This document shows, piece after piece, positions 54,952 through 63,194 of a stretch of DNA of 64,000 nt. The DNA lies in the NCBI RefSeq assembly GCF_036885195.1, contig NZ_CP133656.1:992001-1056000 (forward strand), in the 5' to 3' direction. The notes below the pieces were generated by a model. That model was not told the origin of the DNA. It ran no database searches and saw only the letters and a list, made by a program, of their open reading frames with translations. Every line of letters begins with the position of its first letter. Within the stretch, counting starts at the first letter, position 1. Both the position numbers and the translations under genes were made by a program. The DNA is from Pectobacterium cacticida (lineage in GTDB: Bacteria > Pseudomonadota > Gammaproteobacteria > Enterobacterales > Enterobacteriaceae).

Positions 54952-55922
54952 TGCGCCGAGTCACGCTTTATCGCTATCGCGTACCGATGGATGCGGGCGT
55001 GGTGTTGCGCCATCAGCGCCTGAAAACCCGCGATGGCCTTATCGTGCGTCTACAAGATGGCGAACGGTTAGGCTGGGGGGAGATTGCGCCGTTGCCGGAA
55101 TTCAGTGTGGAAACGCTGGCGGAGGCAGAATCAGCCGCGCTTGAACAACTGCCATCGTGGGTGGCAGGGCAGGCCTTTTCTGACGATCTTCCGCCGTCTG
55201 TTGCGTTTGGATTGAGCTGTGCGCAGGCCGAGTTGGATCAGCATTTACCGCAGGCGGCCGACTACCGTAATGCGCCATTGTGTAATGGCGATCCCGATGC
55301 GCTGTTTGCGATGCTACAGGCGATGCCGGGCGAGAAAGTGGCAAAGATCAAAGTCGGCCTGTATGAGGCGGTGCGTGATGGGATGATCGTTAACGTATTG
55401 CTGGAAGCGCTGCCGGATTTGAAACTTCGTCTGGATGCGAATCGTAGCTGGACTGGTGCCAAAGCGCAGGCATTCGCTCGCTACGTCACGCCGTCATTAC
55501 GTCCACGCATCGCTTTTCTCGAAGAACCGTGTAAAACCCGCGAAGAATCGTGTGCGTTTGCGCGGGAAACCGGTATCAATATTGCCTGGGACGAAAGCGT
55601 GCGCGACGCGGATTTCCGCGTGGAAGCGGAGTCGGGAGTCAGTGCGATCGTTATCAAGCCTACGCTGATTGGTAATCTCGCGCGCTGCCAGCGACTGGTG
55701 CAGGAGGCGCATCGGGCGGGGTTAACGGCGGTGATCAGTTCCAGTATTGAATCCAGCTTGGGGTTAACACAGCTCGCGCGCCTGGCGCACTGGCTGACGC
55801 CAGATACGATCCCCGGTCTGGACACGTTGGATTTAATGCAGGCGCAGGTGATTCACCCGTGGCCGGGCAGCGCATTGCCGCTGTTGGCCACGGAACAGCT
55901 GGACATGATATGGCAATCCTAA
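54951..55922 (+). CDS. menC: MenC, o-succinylbenzoate synthase
   Basis: 323 residues (E. coli 320), enolase superfamily. The catalytic lysine is in KIKVGLYE, metal ligands are in RLDANRSW, FLEEP and AWDESV, and the second lysine is in VIKPTLIG. It dehydrates SHCHC to o-succinylbenzoate. It starts on the last base of menB and overlaps menE by 13 bases, tight coupling. Confidence 0.96.
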   Translation: MRRVTLYRYRVPMDAGVVLRHQRLKTRDGLIVRLQDGERLGWGEIAPLPEFSVETLAEAESAALEQLPSWVAGQAFSDDLPPSVAFGLSCAQAELDQHLPQAADYRNAPLCNGDPDALFAMLQAMPGEKVAKIKVGLYEAVRDGMIVNVLLEALPDLKLRLDANRSWTGAKAQAFARYVTPSLRPRIAFLEEPCKTREESCAFARETGINIAWDESVRDADFRVEAESGVSAIVIKPTLIGNLARCQRLVQEAHRAGLTAVISSSIESSLGLTQLARLAHWLTPDTIPGLDTLDLMQAQVIHPWPGSALPLLATEQLDMIWQS

Positions 55923-57322
55923 CTGACTGGCCGTGGCGCCACTGGGCTAACCAGTCTCCTGACACTGTTGCGCTAATCGACGAAGACACCCATTGGCGCT
56001 GGCGGGCGCTTGCAGAGCAGGTGGATCGTTTGGCGGTGGCGTTCGCGCAGCAGGGCGTTCGCGCCGAGAGTACGGTCGCGTTATGTGGAAAAAATAGCCT
56101 ACAGATGCTGTGCAGCTATCTGGCGCTATTACAGTGCGGCGCACGCGTGCTGCCGCTGAATCCGCAGTTGACGGAAGCGCTGACGTCGGTATTGCTGCCC
56201 GCGCTTAACATAGAGCGGGGGCTGAATCTGAATGAGCAACGCGGGCTGGATTCGGTTGACGCGCTTTATTTGCCGTCTGAGACGTTAGCTCCTCCTCTTT
56301 CCGCTGACTATCGTGATACTCATCGAGTCCATTGGCAGGCGGAACGGCTGGCGACGCTAACGCTGACATCCGGTTCCAGCGGAATGCCCAAAGCTGTCGC
56401 GCATACCTATGCCGCCCATCTTGCCAGCGCGGAAGGTGTAGTGCGGATGATGGCATTTTCTTCCGGTGATAGCTGGCTGCTGTCACTCCCGCTCTTCCAC
56501 GTTTCCGGGCAGGGCATCGTCTGGCGCTGGCTGGTTACCGGCGCGACGATAGTGGTACGCGCGCACCAGCCGTTAGACAGCGCGCTGCGCGGTTGTTCTC
56601 ATGCCTCTCTGGTGCCGACGCAATTATGGCGGTTGCTGACGCAGAAGACCGTTCCTACCACATTGCGATCCGTTTTATTGGGCGGGTCGGCGATCCCTCA
56701 TGCACTGACGCAGCAAGCGGAAGCGCAGGGCGTGCGTTGCTGGTGCGGTTATGGACTGACGGAGTTGGCATCCACCGTTTGCGCCAAGCGAGCTGACGGG
56801 CGCTCTGGCGTCGGCATGCCGCTGCAAGGCCGGGAAATCAAGCTGGTGGAGGAAGAGATTCTGCTGCGTGGCAGCACGTTGGCGGCGGGTTATTGGCGTG
56901 ACGGTGCGCTGATTCCATTGGTGGATGGCGATGGCTGGTTCCACACGCGGGATCGTGGCGTGTTTGCCGAGGGCGAGTGGCATATTTTAGGGCGGCTGGA
57001 TAATCAGTTTTTTAGCGGCGGAGAAGGCATTCAGCCGGAGAATATTGAAGCGGTGCTGTTGACGCATCCCGATATTCAGCAAGCCTGCGTCGTCCCCGTT
57101 GAAGATGTCGAGTTTGGCCACCGTCCCGTGGCGGTATTGGCAGTGGCGCAAACCACGACGCTGGAGGCGGTGCGCGAATGGTTGCAGCCCCAACTCGCCG
57201 GTTTTCAGCGCCCGGTCGCCTACTACGCAATGCCGGATGAATTACGTCATACCGGGATAAAAATCTCTCGCCAGCACGTTAAAATGTGGGTGAGCCAAAA
57301 ACATGACGCTAGCAAGGCGTGA
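55910..57322 (+). CDS. menE: MenE, o-succinylbenzoate-CoA ligase
   Basis: 470 residues from ATG 55910 (MAILTDWPWRHW, aligned with E. coli MIFSDWPWRHW); the longer frame lies inside menC. Adenylate-forming motifs are LTLTSGSSGMPKAVAHTY, GYGLTELAS, TRDRGVF and GRLDNQFFSGGEGIQPENIE. The C-terminal catalytic lysine is in GIKISRQ. It activates o-succinylbenzoate with CoA for MenB. Its stop codon lies inside a 9-bp terminator stem shared with the convergent katA. Confidence 0.95.
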   Translation: MAILTDWPWRHWANQSPDTVALIDEDTHWRWRALAEQVDRLAVAFAQQGVRAESTVALCGKNSLQMLCSYLALLQCGARVLPLNPQLTEALTSVLLPALNIERGLNLNEQRGLDSVDALYLPSETLAPPLSADYRDTHRVHWQAERLATLTLTSGSSGMPKAVAHTYAAHLASAEGVVRMMAFSSGDSWLLSLPLFHVSGQGIVWRWLVTGATIVVRAHQPLDSALRGCSHASLVPTQLWRLLTQKTVPTTLRSVLLGGSAIPHALTQQAEAQGVRCWCGYGLTELASTVCAKRADGRSGVGMPLQGREIKLVEEEILLRGSTLAAGYWRDGALIPLVDGDGWFHTRDRGVFAEGEWHILGRLDNQFFSGGEGIQPENIEAVLLTHPDIQQACVVPVEDVEFGHRPVAVLAVAQTTTLEAVREWLQPQLAGFQRPVAYYAMPDELRHTGIKISRQHVKMWVSQKHDASKA

Positions 57323-57337
57323 GGAGAACCTCACGCC
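57316..57337. terminator. shared terminator of menE and catalase genes
   Basis: GGCGTGAGG at 57316-57324 pairs perfectly with CCTCACGCC at 57329-57337 around AGAA. It spans the menE stop and ends 9 bases before the catalase stop. Flanking T-runs are weak. Confidence 0.65.
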
Positions 57338-57345
57338 TGTTGCGG

Positions 57346-58779
57346 CTACTTGCCTAATGCTTTTGCGACGCCTGCGCCATAGGCCGGGTCGACAAGATTA
57401 AACAACGCGATCTGCCGTTGCTGAATGGCTTCTGGCACCTGCGATAGCTCTTCTGCAATACGCTTGAACATGCGTTGATGCTCTTCTTCACTTAGCAGAG
57501 CAAACAGTGCGCGGGGCTGGCTGTAGTAGTCGTCATCTTCGCGATGATTCCAATGATCGGCAGCGCCATCCAGGGTCAGAGGAGGTTCGCTAAAGTCAGG
57601 CTGCTCCTGAAACACACCGAAACTGTTGGGCTCGTAAGTTGCGCCATTGCCGCTGTTGCCATCAACGCGCATCGCGCCATCACGGTGGTAGTTATGGAAT
57701 GGGCATTTGGGGCTATTCACCGGGATTTGATGATGGTTTACGCCTAAACGATAGCGTGCCGCGTCGCCGTAGGAGAACAGACGCCCTTGCAGCATTTTGT
57801 CGGGTGAAAAACCGATGCCGGGCACGACATGCGCAGGGTTAAACGCAGCCTGCTCTACTTCGGAAAAGTAGTTGTCGGGGTTACGGTTTAATTCAAAGTA
57901 GCCTACGTCAATCAGGGGATAATCGCCATGCGGCCAGACTTTGGTCAGATCGAAGGGGTTATATGGCACCTTGGAGGCTTCCGCTTCCGGCATGATTTGT
58001 ATTTTCAGATGCCAACGTGGAAAATCCCCATTTTCAATGGCGTTAAACAGATCGCGTTGCGAACTCTCGCGATCTTTTCCCACTAACGCTTCTGCTTCCT
58101 CATCCATCAAATTTTTGATGCCTTGCTGACACAGCCAATGAAATTTCACCCAGAAGCGTTCATTCGCGTGGTTAATAAAGCTGAATGTATGGCTACCGAA
58201 ACCGTGCATATGACGAAATGAAGCGGGTAATCCCCGGTCACTAAAATCGATGGTTAACTGATGTAGCGCTTCTGGCAAATGGGAAAAGAAATCCCATTTG
58301 TAGGTAGGATTGCGCAAATTAGTACGAGGATCGCGCTTGACGATATGGTTGAGATCCGGGAATTTTAGCGGATCGCGGAGATAAAAAACGGGGGTATTGT
58401 TACCGACCAGATCCCAGTTGCCCTCTTCGGTATAGAAACGTAAAGCAAAGCCGCGAATATCGCGTTCCGCATCTGCCGCTCCCCGTTCTCCGGCGACGGT
58501 GGAGAGCCGCACGAACATTTCGGTTTGTTTGCCAATTGCGGAAAAAATTTTCGCTCGGGTATAACGCGTAATATCGTGGGTGACGGTGAAGGTGCCATAG
58601 GCGCCGGACCCTTTGGCATGCATGCGCCGTTCAGGAATGACCTCACGATCGAAATGCGCCAGCTTTTCCAGATACCAGACATCTTGCAATAGCATGGGGC
58701 CGCGAGGGCCTGCTGTGACTACGTTATTATTATCAACCACCGGTGCGCCGGCTATGGTTGTCAGTTTTTTCTTGTCCAT
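57346..58779 (-). CDS. katA: Monofunctional haem catalase, small-subunit type
   Basis: 477 residues from ATG 58779 with AAGGAAG five bases upstream; the longer frame to 58863 is not conserved. The distal histidine is in RMHAKGSGAYGTF, the asparagine in GNNTPVFYLRDP, and the proximal haem tyrosine in RLFSYGDAARYRLG. Clade 3 small catalases of about 480 residues fit best. No signal peptide is present, so it is cytoplasmic. It degrades hydrogen peroxide, useful against the plant oxidative burst. E. coli has no catalase gene between menE and yfaZ. The symbol is by similarity. Confidence 0.92.
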   Translation of the reverse strand: MDKKKLTTIAGAPVVDNNNVVTAGPRGPMLLQDVWYLEKLAHFDREVIPERRMHAKGSGAYGTFTVTHDITRYTRAKIFSAIGKQTEMFVRLSTVAGERGAADAERDIRGFALRFYTEEGNWDLVGNNTPVFYLRDPLKFPDLNHIVKRDPRTNLRNPTYKWDFFSHLPEALHQLTIDFSDRGLPASFRHMHGFGSHTFSFINHANERFWVKFHWLCQQGIKNLMDEEAEALVGKDRESSQRDLFNAIENGDFPRWHLKIQIMPEAEASKVPYNPFDLTKVWPHGDYPLIDVGYFELNRNPDNYFSEVEQAAFNPAHVVPGIGFSPDKMLQGRLFSYGDAARYRLGVNHHQIPVNSPKCPFHNYHRDGAMRVDGNSGNGATYEPNSFGVFQEQPDFSEPPLTLDGAADHWNHREDDDYYSQPRALFALLSEEEHQRMFKRIAEELSQVPEAIQQRQIALFNLVDPAYGAGVAKALGK

Positions 58780-59020
58780 CATTGCTTCCTTCATTTGTGC
58801 TAATGAGTACGCCGATAGTAATACTATTGTACATGGTGTGGTTTTTAGCCAAAAAATCGGCACATCTTGTCGAGAGGCATGCGCTTTTTTAACGTCATGT
58901 GGAAAAAAACGGTGATGTTTCGCGACAACTTGATACTGGAGTGAAAGAGAGATTCGGGTAAAATCGTTATCGATAGCACCTTTACACGCGCGATTAACGA
59001 CGGTTTTAAGGATATTAAAA

Positions 59021-59560
59021 ATGAAGAAATTTGTGATTGCCTGCGTCGGAGGCCTATGGCTTGCCAGCGCTTCAGCCTATGCGATAAGCGTTAGCGGCGA
59101 AGCGGGGCGCGACTATGCGGGTGCCAGCGCGGGCTTCGGCATGGGCATTCCAGGGCTGGCAGGTAATGTGAGCTATGCCCACGGCGATAACGATAATGAT
59201 GTATACGGCTTTGGCCTGGGATACACGCTCCCGCTTGGCGTACTCAAGCTGACGCTGGGGGGCAAAGCGCTATATCTGAATCAGGACCATGGCGATGATG
59301 GTTATGGCGTGGCGTTAGGCGGTGGTGTGCAGTGGCCGCTGAGCCGTCAGTTCTCACTGTATGGCGAAGGGTATTATTCTCCCGATGCATTCTCCAGCCA
59401 TGTCGATCACTATGTTGAAGGGAAGGCGGGCGTTCGTTGGCAGGTATTTGCGCCGTTGAGCGTTGACGTTGGTTATCGTTACATCAATATGGCTCACGAA
59501 AATGGGCCCGATAACCGACTAGCGGATTCCGCCTATGTTGGCATAGGGCTGAACTTCTGA
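59021..59560 (+). CDS. yfaZ: YfaZ-family outer-membrane protein
   Basis: 179 residues with a clear signal peptide (MKKFVIACVGGLWLASASAYA). The remainder alternates polar and hydrophobic residues, is rich in G and Y, and ends in phenylalanine (YVGIGLNF), as outer-membrane beta-barrels do. Length and position beside yfaY match E. coli YfaZ. The function is unknown. GATATTAAAA precedes the start; a strong terminator follows. Confidence 0.88.
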   Translation: MKKFVIACVGGLWLASASAYAISVSGEAGRDYAGASAGFGMGIPGLAGNVSYAHGDNDNDVYGFGLGYTLPLGVLKLTLGGKALYLNQDHGDDGYGVALGGGVQWPLSRQFSLYGEGYYSPDAFSSHVDHYVEGKAGVRWQVFAPLSVDVGYRYINMAHENGPDNRLADSAYVGIGLNF

Positions 59561-59649
59561 CCATGTTCACCTATCGATGTCAGCGCCTATGGAGACATGA
59601 CATTGTCACCAATCGGTTGCTTAAATGAATGAGATAACATGATTGAAAG

Positions 59650-59690
59650 AAAAGCGCATGGATAACTGCATCCACGCGCTTTTTTATTTT
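59650..59690 (+). terminator. yfaZ terminator
   Basis: AAAAGCGC at 59650-59657 pairs with GCGCTTTT at 59676-59683, with an inner TGGAT/ATCCA stem, followed by TTATTTT. Confidence 0.85.
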
Positions 59691-59724
59691 AAAGTGGTTT
59701 CAGGATCGTCATGAGGAATAAAAA

Positions 59725-60918
59725 ATGCTTAGGGTCGAGATGTTATGTACCGGTGATGAAGTGCTGCATGGACAGATTGTTGATACCAATGCGGCCTGGT
59801 TAGCGAATTATTTGTTTGAGCAGGGATTACCGATGGCCAGCCGGATGACGGTGGGCGACGATCTTGATGCGCTGGTGACTGCCATCACGCAGCGTAGCCA
59901 GATAGCCGATATTCTGATTGTAAACGGCGGTCTGGGCCCGACCAGCGACGATCTCAGCGCATTGGCGGCGGCCACGGCCGCTGGAGAAGAACTGGTAGAG
60001 CATGGCGAGTGGCTGGAGCGTATCGAAGCTTTCTTTGCCGAACGCGGTAGAGTGATGGCACCCAGCAATCGCAAACAAGCGCAAATTCCCGCCAGCGCAG
60101 AACTCGTCGATAATCCGGTTGGCACCGCCTGCGGTTTTGCGTTGCACTTGAATCGGTGTCTGATGTTTTTTACGCCGGGGGTGCCGTCTGAATTTAAGGT
60201 GATGGTCGAGCAGCAAATTATGCCGCGTTTGCGTGAACGTTTTGCTATTGCCGAGCCTCCCCTCTGTCTGCGTTTGACGACCTTTGGTCGTTCAGAGAGC
60301 GATTTGGCCAGCCAGTTGGATGGCTTGGCGTTACCGCCGGGCGCGGTGCTGGGCTACCGATCTTCAATGCCGATTATCGAGCTGAAGCTGACTGGCCCCG
60401 CAGCCCAGCAGGAAAAGATGGCACAGATCTGGGAGACGGTGCGTAGCGTGGCGGGGGAAAACGCTATATTCGAGGGCACGGAAGGGCTTCCAGCTCAGCT
60501 TGCACGGCGTCTGACCGAACGGCATAGCACGTTGGCGGTAAGCGAGCACTTTACGGCGGGGTTGCTCAACTGGCAGCTTCAGTCGGCGAATACGCCGCTA
60601 GTGGGTGGGGAACTGCTAGCACACGTTGAGGACGCCAGCCTGCCAGCGCTGGCGGATTATGCTCGTCATCTGGCGGAACGTCAGGGGGCGTCATTAGCGC
60701 TGGTGGTGGGGCGTCGGAATGAGGCGGAACTGTCATTAGCGCTGCATACGCCGGAAGGAACTTTCGCCCAAACGATACAGTTCAACGTACAGCGCTATAG
60801 CCTGAAAACGCATCAGGAAGTCGTGGCGATGCTGGCGATGAACATGCTGCGTCGCTGGCTAAATGGCTGGTCAGTGTACGGCGGGCACGGCTGGATCACG
60901 GTGTTGAAGACGCTGTAG
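59725..60918 (+). CDS. yfaY: YfaY, CinA-like protein
   Basis: 397 residues (E. coli YfaY 400). The N-terminal MoCF/CinA domain has EMLCTGDEVLHGQIVDTNAAW, NGGLGPTSDDLSALA and FFTPGVPSEFKVM. The C-terminal part, where CinA carries its NMN-deamidase, is present in length but lacks motifs I recognise. E. coli YfaY is regarded as deamidase-inactive. It lies behind yfaZ. The structured non-coding region begins after its stop. Confidence 0.93.
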   Translation: MLRVEMLCTGDEVLHGQIVDTNAAWLANYLFEQGLPMASRMTVGDDLDALVTAITQRSQIADILIVNGGLGPTSDDLSALAAATAAGEELVEHGEWLERIEAFFAERGRVMAPSNRKQAQIPASAELVDNPVGTACGFALHLNRCLMFFTPGVPSEFKVMVEQQIMPRLRERFAIAEPPLCLRLTTFGRSESDLASQLDGLALPPGAVLGYRSSMPIIELKLTGPAAQQEKMAQIWETVRSVAGENAIFEGTEGLPAQLARRLTERHSTLAVSEHFTAGLLNWQLQSANTPLVGGELLAHVEDASLPALADYARHLAERQGASLALVVGRRNEAELSLALHTPEGTFAQTIQFNVQRYSLKTHQEVVAMLAMNMLRRWLNGWSVYGGHGWITVLKTL

Positions 60919-61004
60919 TCAGCGGGGGATTGAGGGGCTCTGCCTAGCTATATTTCTATTCGGCTTTCTGGGGAGTTTCGTGCGCGATGATACCGTTATT
61001 TTCA

Positions 61005-61245
61005 TGCTACCACGTAGCACGCGCCCGACGAGGGACGGCTCAAACGCCGCTCGCCCCCAGGCTTTTCGGCGGAAATTATGCCGCTAACGCGGTGCCTTCG
61101 TCGGCATCAGGCTTAATGGACCGCTTGCGACACGTTTACTCGCCCCATAAACGGGGCTCGCCCTTCGGGCCAGCACAAGTGCTGTTCAAAAACGTCTCTG
61201 ACGTTTTTGTCCGACGAGGCGCAAGCTTTCGCCGCGTCCTGCGGC
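61005..61245. repeat. chain of at least seven tight hairpins
   Basis: In order: TGCTAC/GTAGCA (61005-61019); GCCCC/GGGGC (61142-61157); GCCC/GGGC with TTC loop (61160-61170); CAGCAC/GTGCTG (61171-61184); a perfect 10-bp CAAAAACGTC/GACGTTTTTG (61187-61209); GGCG/CGCC with AAGCTT in the loop (61218-61233); GCCGC/GCGGC (61231-61245). From 61142 on they follow each other almost without gaps. More pairing is likely in 61020-61140. It may be a repeat of the species or a structured RNA. Confidence 0.7.
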
Positions 61246-61323
61246 TCATCCTAAGTCTGCTATCTCCTCAGCATAATTTTTTACGCCGAGTTAGCACGCC
61301 CGAAACCATCACATGAATCTAGC

Positions 61324-61363
61324 ATAAGCCTATAAGCCTATAAGCCTATAAGCCTATAAGCCG
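61324..61363. repeat. 8-bp tandem repeat, five units
   Basis: ATAAGCCT is repeated four times exactly from 61324 to 61355, and a fifth unit ATAAGCCG ends at 61363. Such octanucleotide arrays vary by slippage. Confidence 0.95.
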
Positions 61364-61386
61364 ATGGCTAATGCTTACCTGCAAAT

Positions 61387-61418
61387 AAAAAGGCCAGAAT
61401 TAAGGTTCTGGCCTTTTT
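61387..61418 (-). terminator. cnoX intrinsic terminator
   Basis: A perfect 13-bp stem between 61387-61399 and 61406-61418 (core AGGCCAGAA/TTCTGGCCT) with a 6-base loop, bounded by A- and T-tracts. It lies 10 bases past the cnoX stop and could work in both directions. Confidence 0.92.
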
Positions 61419-61428
61419 CACAAGAGAA

Positions 61429-62289
61429 TTAATATAGCAACGAATAGAGTTGCCGACGGTAGCGGGCGGCGAGCGAATCGCCGGTGCCGAGGGCGGCCAT
61501 GATGTCCATCAGCGTTTTACGTGCATTACCCTTTGCCGCGGTTAAATCTTTTTTCAGGAATCCCATCAACAGTTCAAGCGCTTCTTCGTTACGACCAACC
61601 TGATGCAGTTGTAGCGCCAACTGAACCGCCAGATCCGCATTTTGGGGATCGGCGGACAGTTGCTGCTGCAAATGCTGAATTTCTGGCGTATCCGCCGCTT
61701 TTTTTAGTAATTCAATCTGCGCGATGAGACTGTGATAATGAGTATCTTGATCTTGTAAAGGAATGGTTGCTAACACGGCTTCCGCGTCTTCACTGCGTTT
61801 GACTTGGATTTGCGCTTCCGCCAGCATCAAACCAATATCGCTACGCTGTTGGCTAAGCTGCCAAGCTTCTTTCAGCAAATGTATCGCTTCCGGCAGCTTA
61901 TTTTCCTGAATCAACTGCTGCGCCTGTGCGACTTTTAGCTCTTCTTCTTTCGGCAATGCGCGTTTCAATAATTCACGAATAGCGTCTTCCGGCTGCGGCC
62001 CCTGAAAGCCATCCAGCGGCTGCCCGTCCTTGAACAGATAAATGGTTGGGATCGAACGTAGGCCAAATTGGGCGGCGACGCGCTGTTCGGTATCACAATC
62101 CACCTTTGCCAAAATAAATTGCCCGGCGTACTCCTGCGCCAGTTTGTCCAACACCGGATCCAGTTCCAGGCAGTGCTGACTACGCGCCGACCAGAAGTAA
62201 AACAAGACAGGGAGTGTTGTGGAGTGTTCCAGAACCTGATGCAGGTTGGATTCGTTAACGTCAACGGCAGTCGCTTGTTGTTCTAGCAT
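61429..62289 (-). CDS. cnoX: CnoX (YbbN), thioredoxin-TPR chaperone/redoxin
   Basis: 286 residues (E. coli 284). The N-terminal thioredoxin fold reads PVLFYFWSARSQHCLELDPVLDKLA, with SxxC (SQHC) in place of CxxC, as in E. coli. TPR-like helices fill residues about 115-280. It protects oxidation-prone proteins and hands clients to GroEL and DnaK, and responds to hypochlorite. With ybbO and tesA nearby the neighbourhood is the E. coli one. Confidence 0.95.
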   Translation of the reverse strand: MLEQQATAVDVNESNLHQVLEHSTTLPVLFYFWSARSQHCLELDPVLDKLAQEYAGQFILAKVDCDTEQRVAAQFGLRSIPTIYLFKDGQPLDGFQGPQPEDAIRELLKRALPKEEELKVAQAQQLIQENKLPEAIHLLKEAWQLSQQRSDIGLMLAEAQIQVKRSEDAEAVLATIPLQDQDTHYHSLIAQIELLKKAADTPEIQHLQQQLSADPQNADLAVQLALQLHQVGRNEEALELLMGFLKKDLTAAKGNARKTLMDIMAALGTGDSLAARYRRQLYSLLY

Positions 62290-62398
62290 GAATGTTCTCT
62301 CTTACTTCCTGAATTTGATTGATCTTTAGATGGGGCTTGCGAGCGCAACTTACAAGCCCGTGCCGTGGTATGCGTATAATCCGCTACTTTCTGCTACC

Positions 62399-63169
62399 TT
62401 ACTTTCGTAATATGCTATCGAGCAGCTGCCCCGGAAGAAGACGGCGCAGCCAGGTCAAGGTATGAGCGACCAGCGTTACGGGATAGCGTAGTTGGGGTCG
62501 TGAACTTTCCAGCGCATGATGGAGTTTAGGTAATATTGCTTCTGGCGGCAGCGCGAAATGTTTGGCAATGCCGGGATTGGTGACCGGTTTATCGGTTTGC
62601 GTTTGCGCCACGTTATCAGTAAAACGTGTTTTGATTGGACCGGGTTCGATAAGGCTCACATGCACTCCGCTGCCGTGCAGCTCCATGCGTAATGCATCCG
62701 ACCAGGCTTCCAGCGCATATTTACTAGCGGCATACGCACCGCGTCCCGGTGTTGACACCAGTCCCAACACGGAACTCGTCTGGATGATGCGGCCTTCGCC
62801 GTGCGGCAGCATGGCGGGGAGCAGCAACTGCGTGAGCTGATGTGCGCCGAATAGATTGCTGGAAAACTGCCGTTCGAGCTGCTGGCGTGAAACGGTGTTA
62901 AGCGGGCCGTACAAGCCGTATCCGGCGTTATTGAACAAACCATAAAGGCGGTTGTTGGTCAACCTAATCACCTCCGCCGCGGCCCGTTCTACGCTGGCAT
63001 GATCATCGAGATCGAGCGCTATCGCGTCCAGCCCCAGCGTGGTCAGCCGCGTGACATCCTCTGCGCGGCGGCAGGCCGCAATCACACGATAGCCGCGTTT
63101 TTGCAGATCCTGTGCGGCAACTAAGCCAATACCGCTAGAGCACCCGGTGATGAAGACCGTTTTTTGCAT
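62399..63169 (-). CDS. ybbO: YbbO, short-chain dehydrogenase/reductase
   Basis: 256 residues of a Rossmann SDR. TGCSSGIGLVAAQ is the NAD(P) glycine motif near residue 8; NNAGYGLYGPL and the catalytic YAASK (YxxxK) follow, with a serine in QTSSVLGL. The E. coli enzyme is an NADP-dependent aldehyde reductase. It starts 25 bases after tesA ends, in the same direction, suggesting an operon. The C-terminus (RRLLPGQLLDSILRK) may touch the membrane. Confidence 0.93.
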   Translation of the reverse strand: MQKTVFITGCSSGIGLVAAQDLQKRGYRVIAACRRAEDVTRLTTLGLDAIALDLDDHASVERAAAEVIRLTNNRLYGLFNNAGYGLYGPLNTVSRQQLERQFSSNLFGAHQLTQLLLPAMLPHGEGRIIQTSSVLGLVSTPGRGAYAASKYALEAWSDALRMELHGSGVHVSLIEPGPIKTRFTDNVAQTQTDKPVTNPGIAKHFALPPEAILPKLHHALESSRPQLRYPVTLVAHTLTWLRRLLPGQLLDSILRK

Positions 63170-63194
63170 AACTTTACCTAATTCAAAAGCCTAT

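Larger units (their letters stand above)
60919..61428. other. 510-base non-coding junction between yfaY and cnoX
   Basis: No gene is supported. The 109-codon open frame at 60987-61316 is an accident of GC-rich hairpins. The region holds the hairpin chain, the 8-bp tandem repeat and the cnoX terminator listed separately. In E. coli yfaY and cnoX are about 40 map-minutes apart, so this is a synteny breakpoint. Confidence 0.7.

Noticed and set aside
60987..61316. 109-codon plus-strand ORF after yfaY
   Set aside because: The coding potential comes from GC-rich hairpins; the peptide is arginine- and serine-rich without fold or motif, and no ribosome-binding site precedes it.
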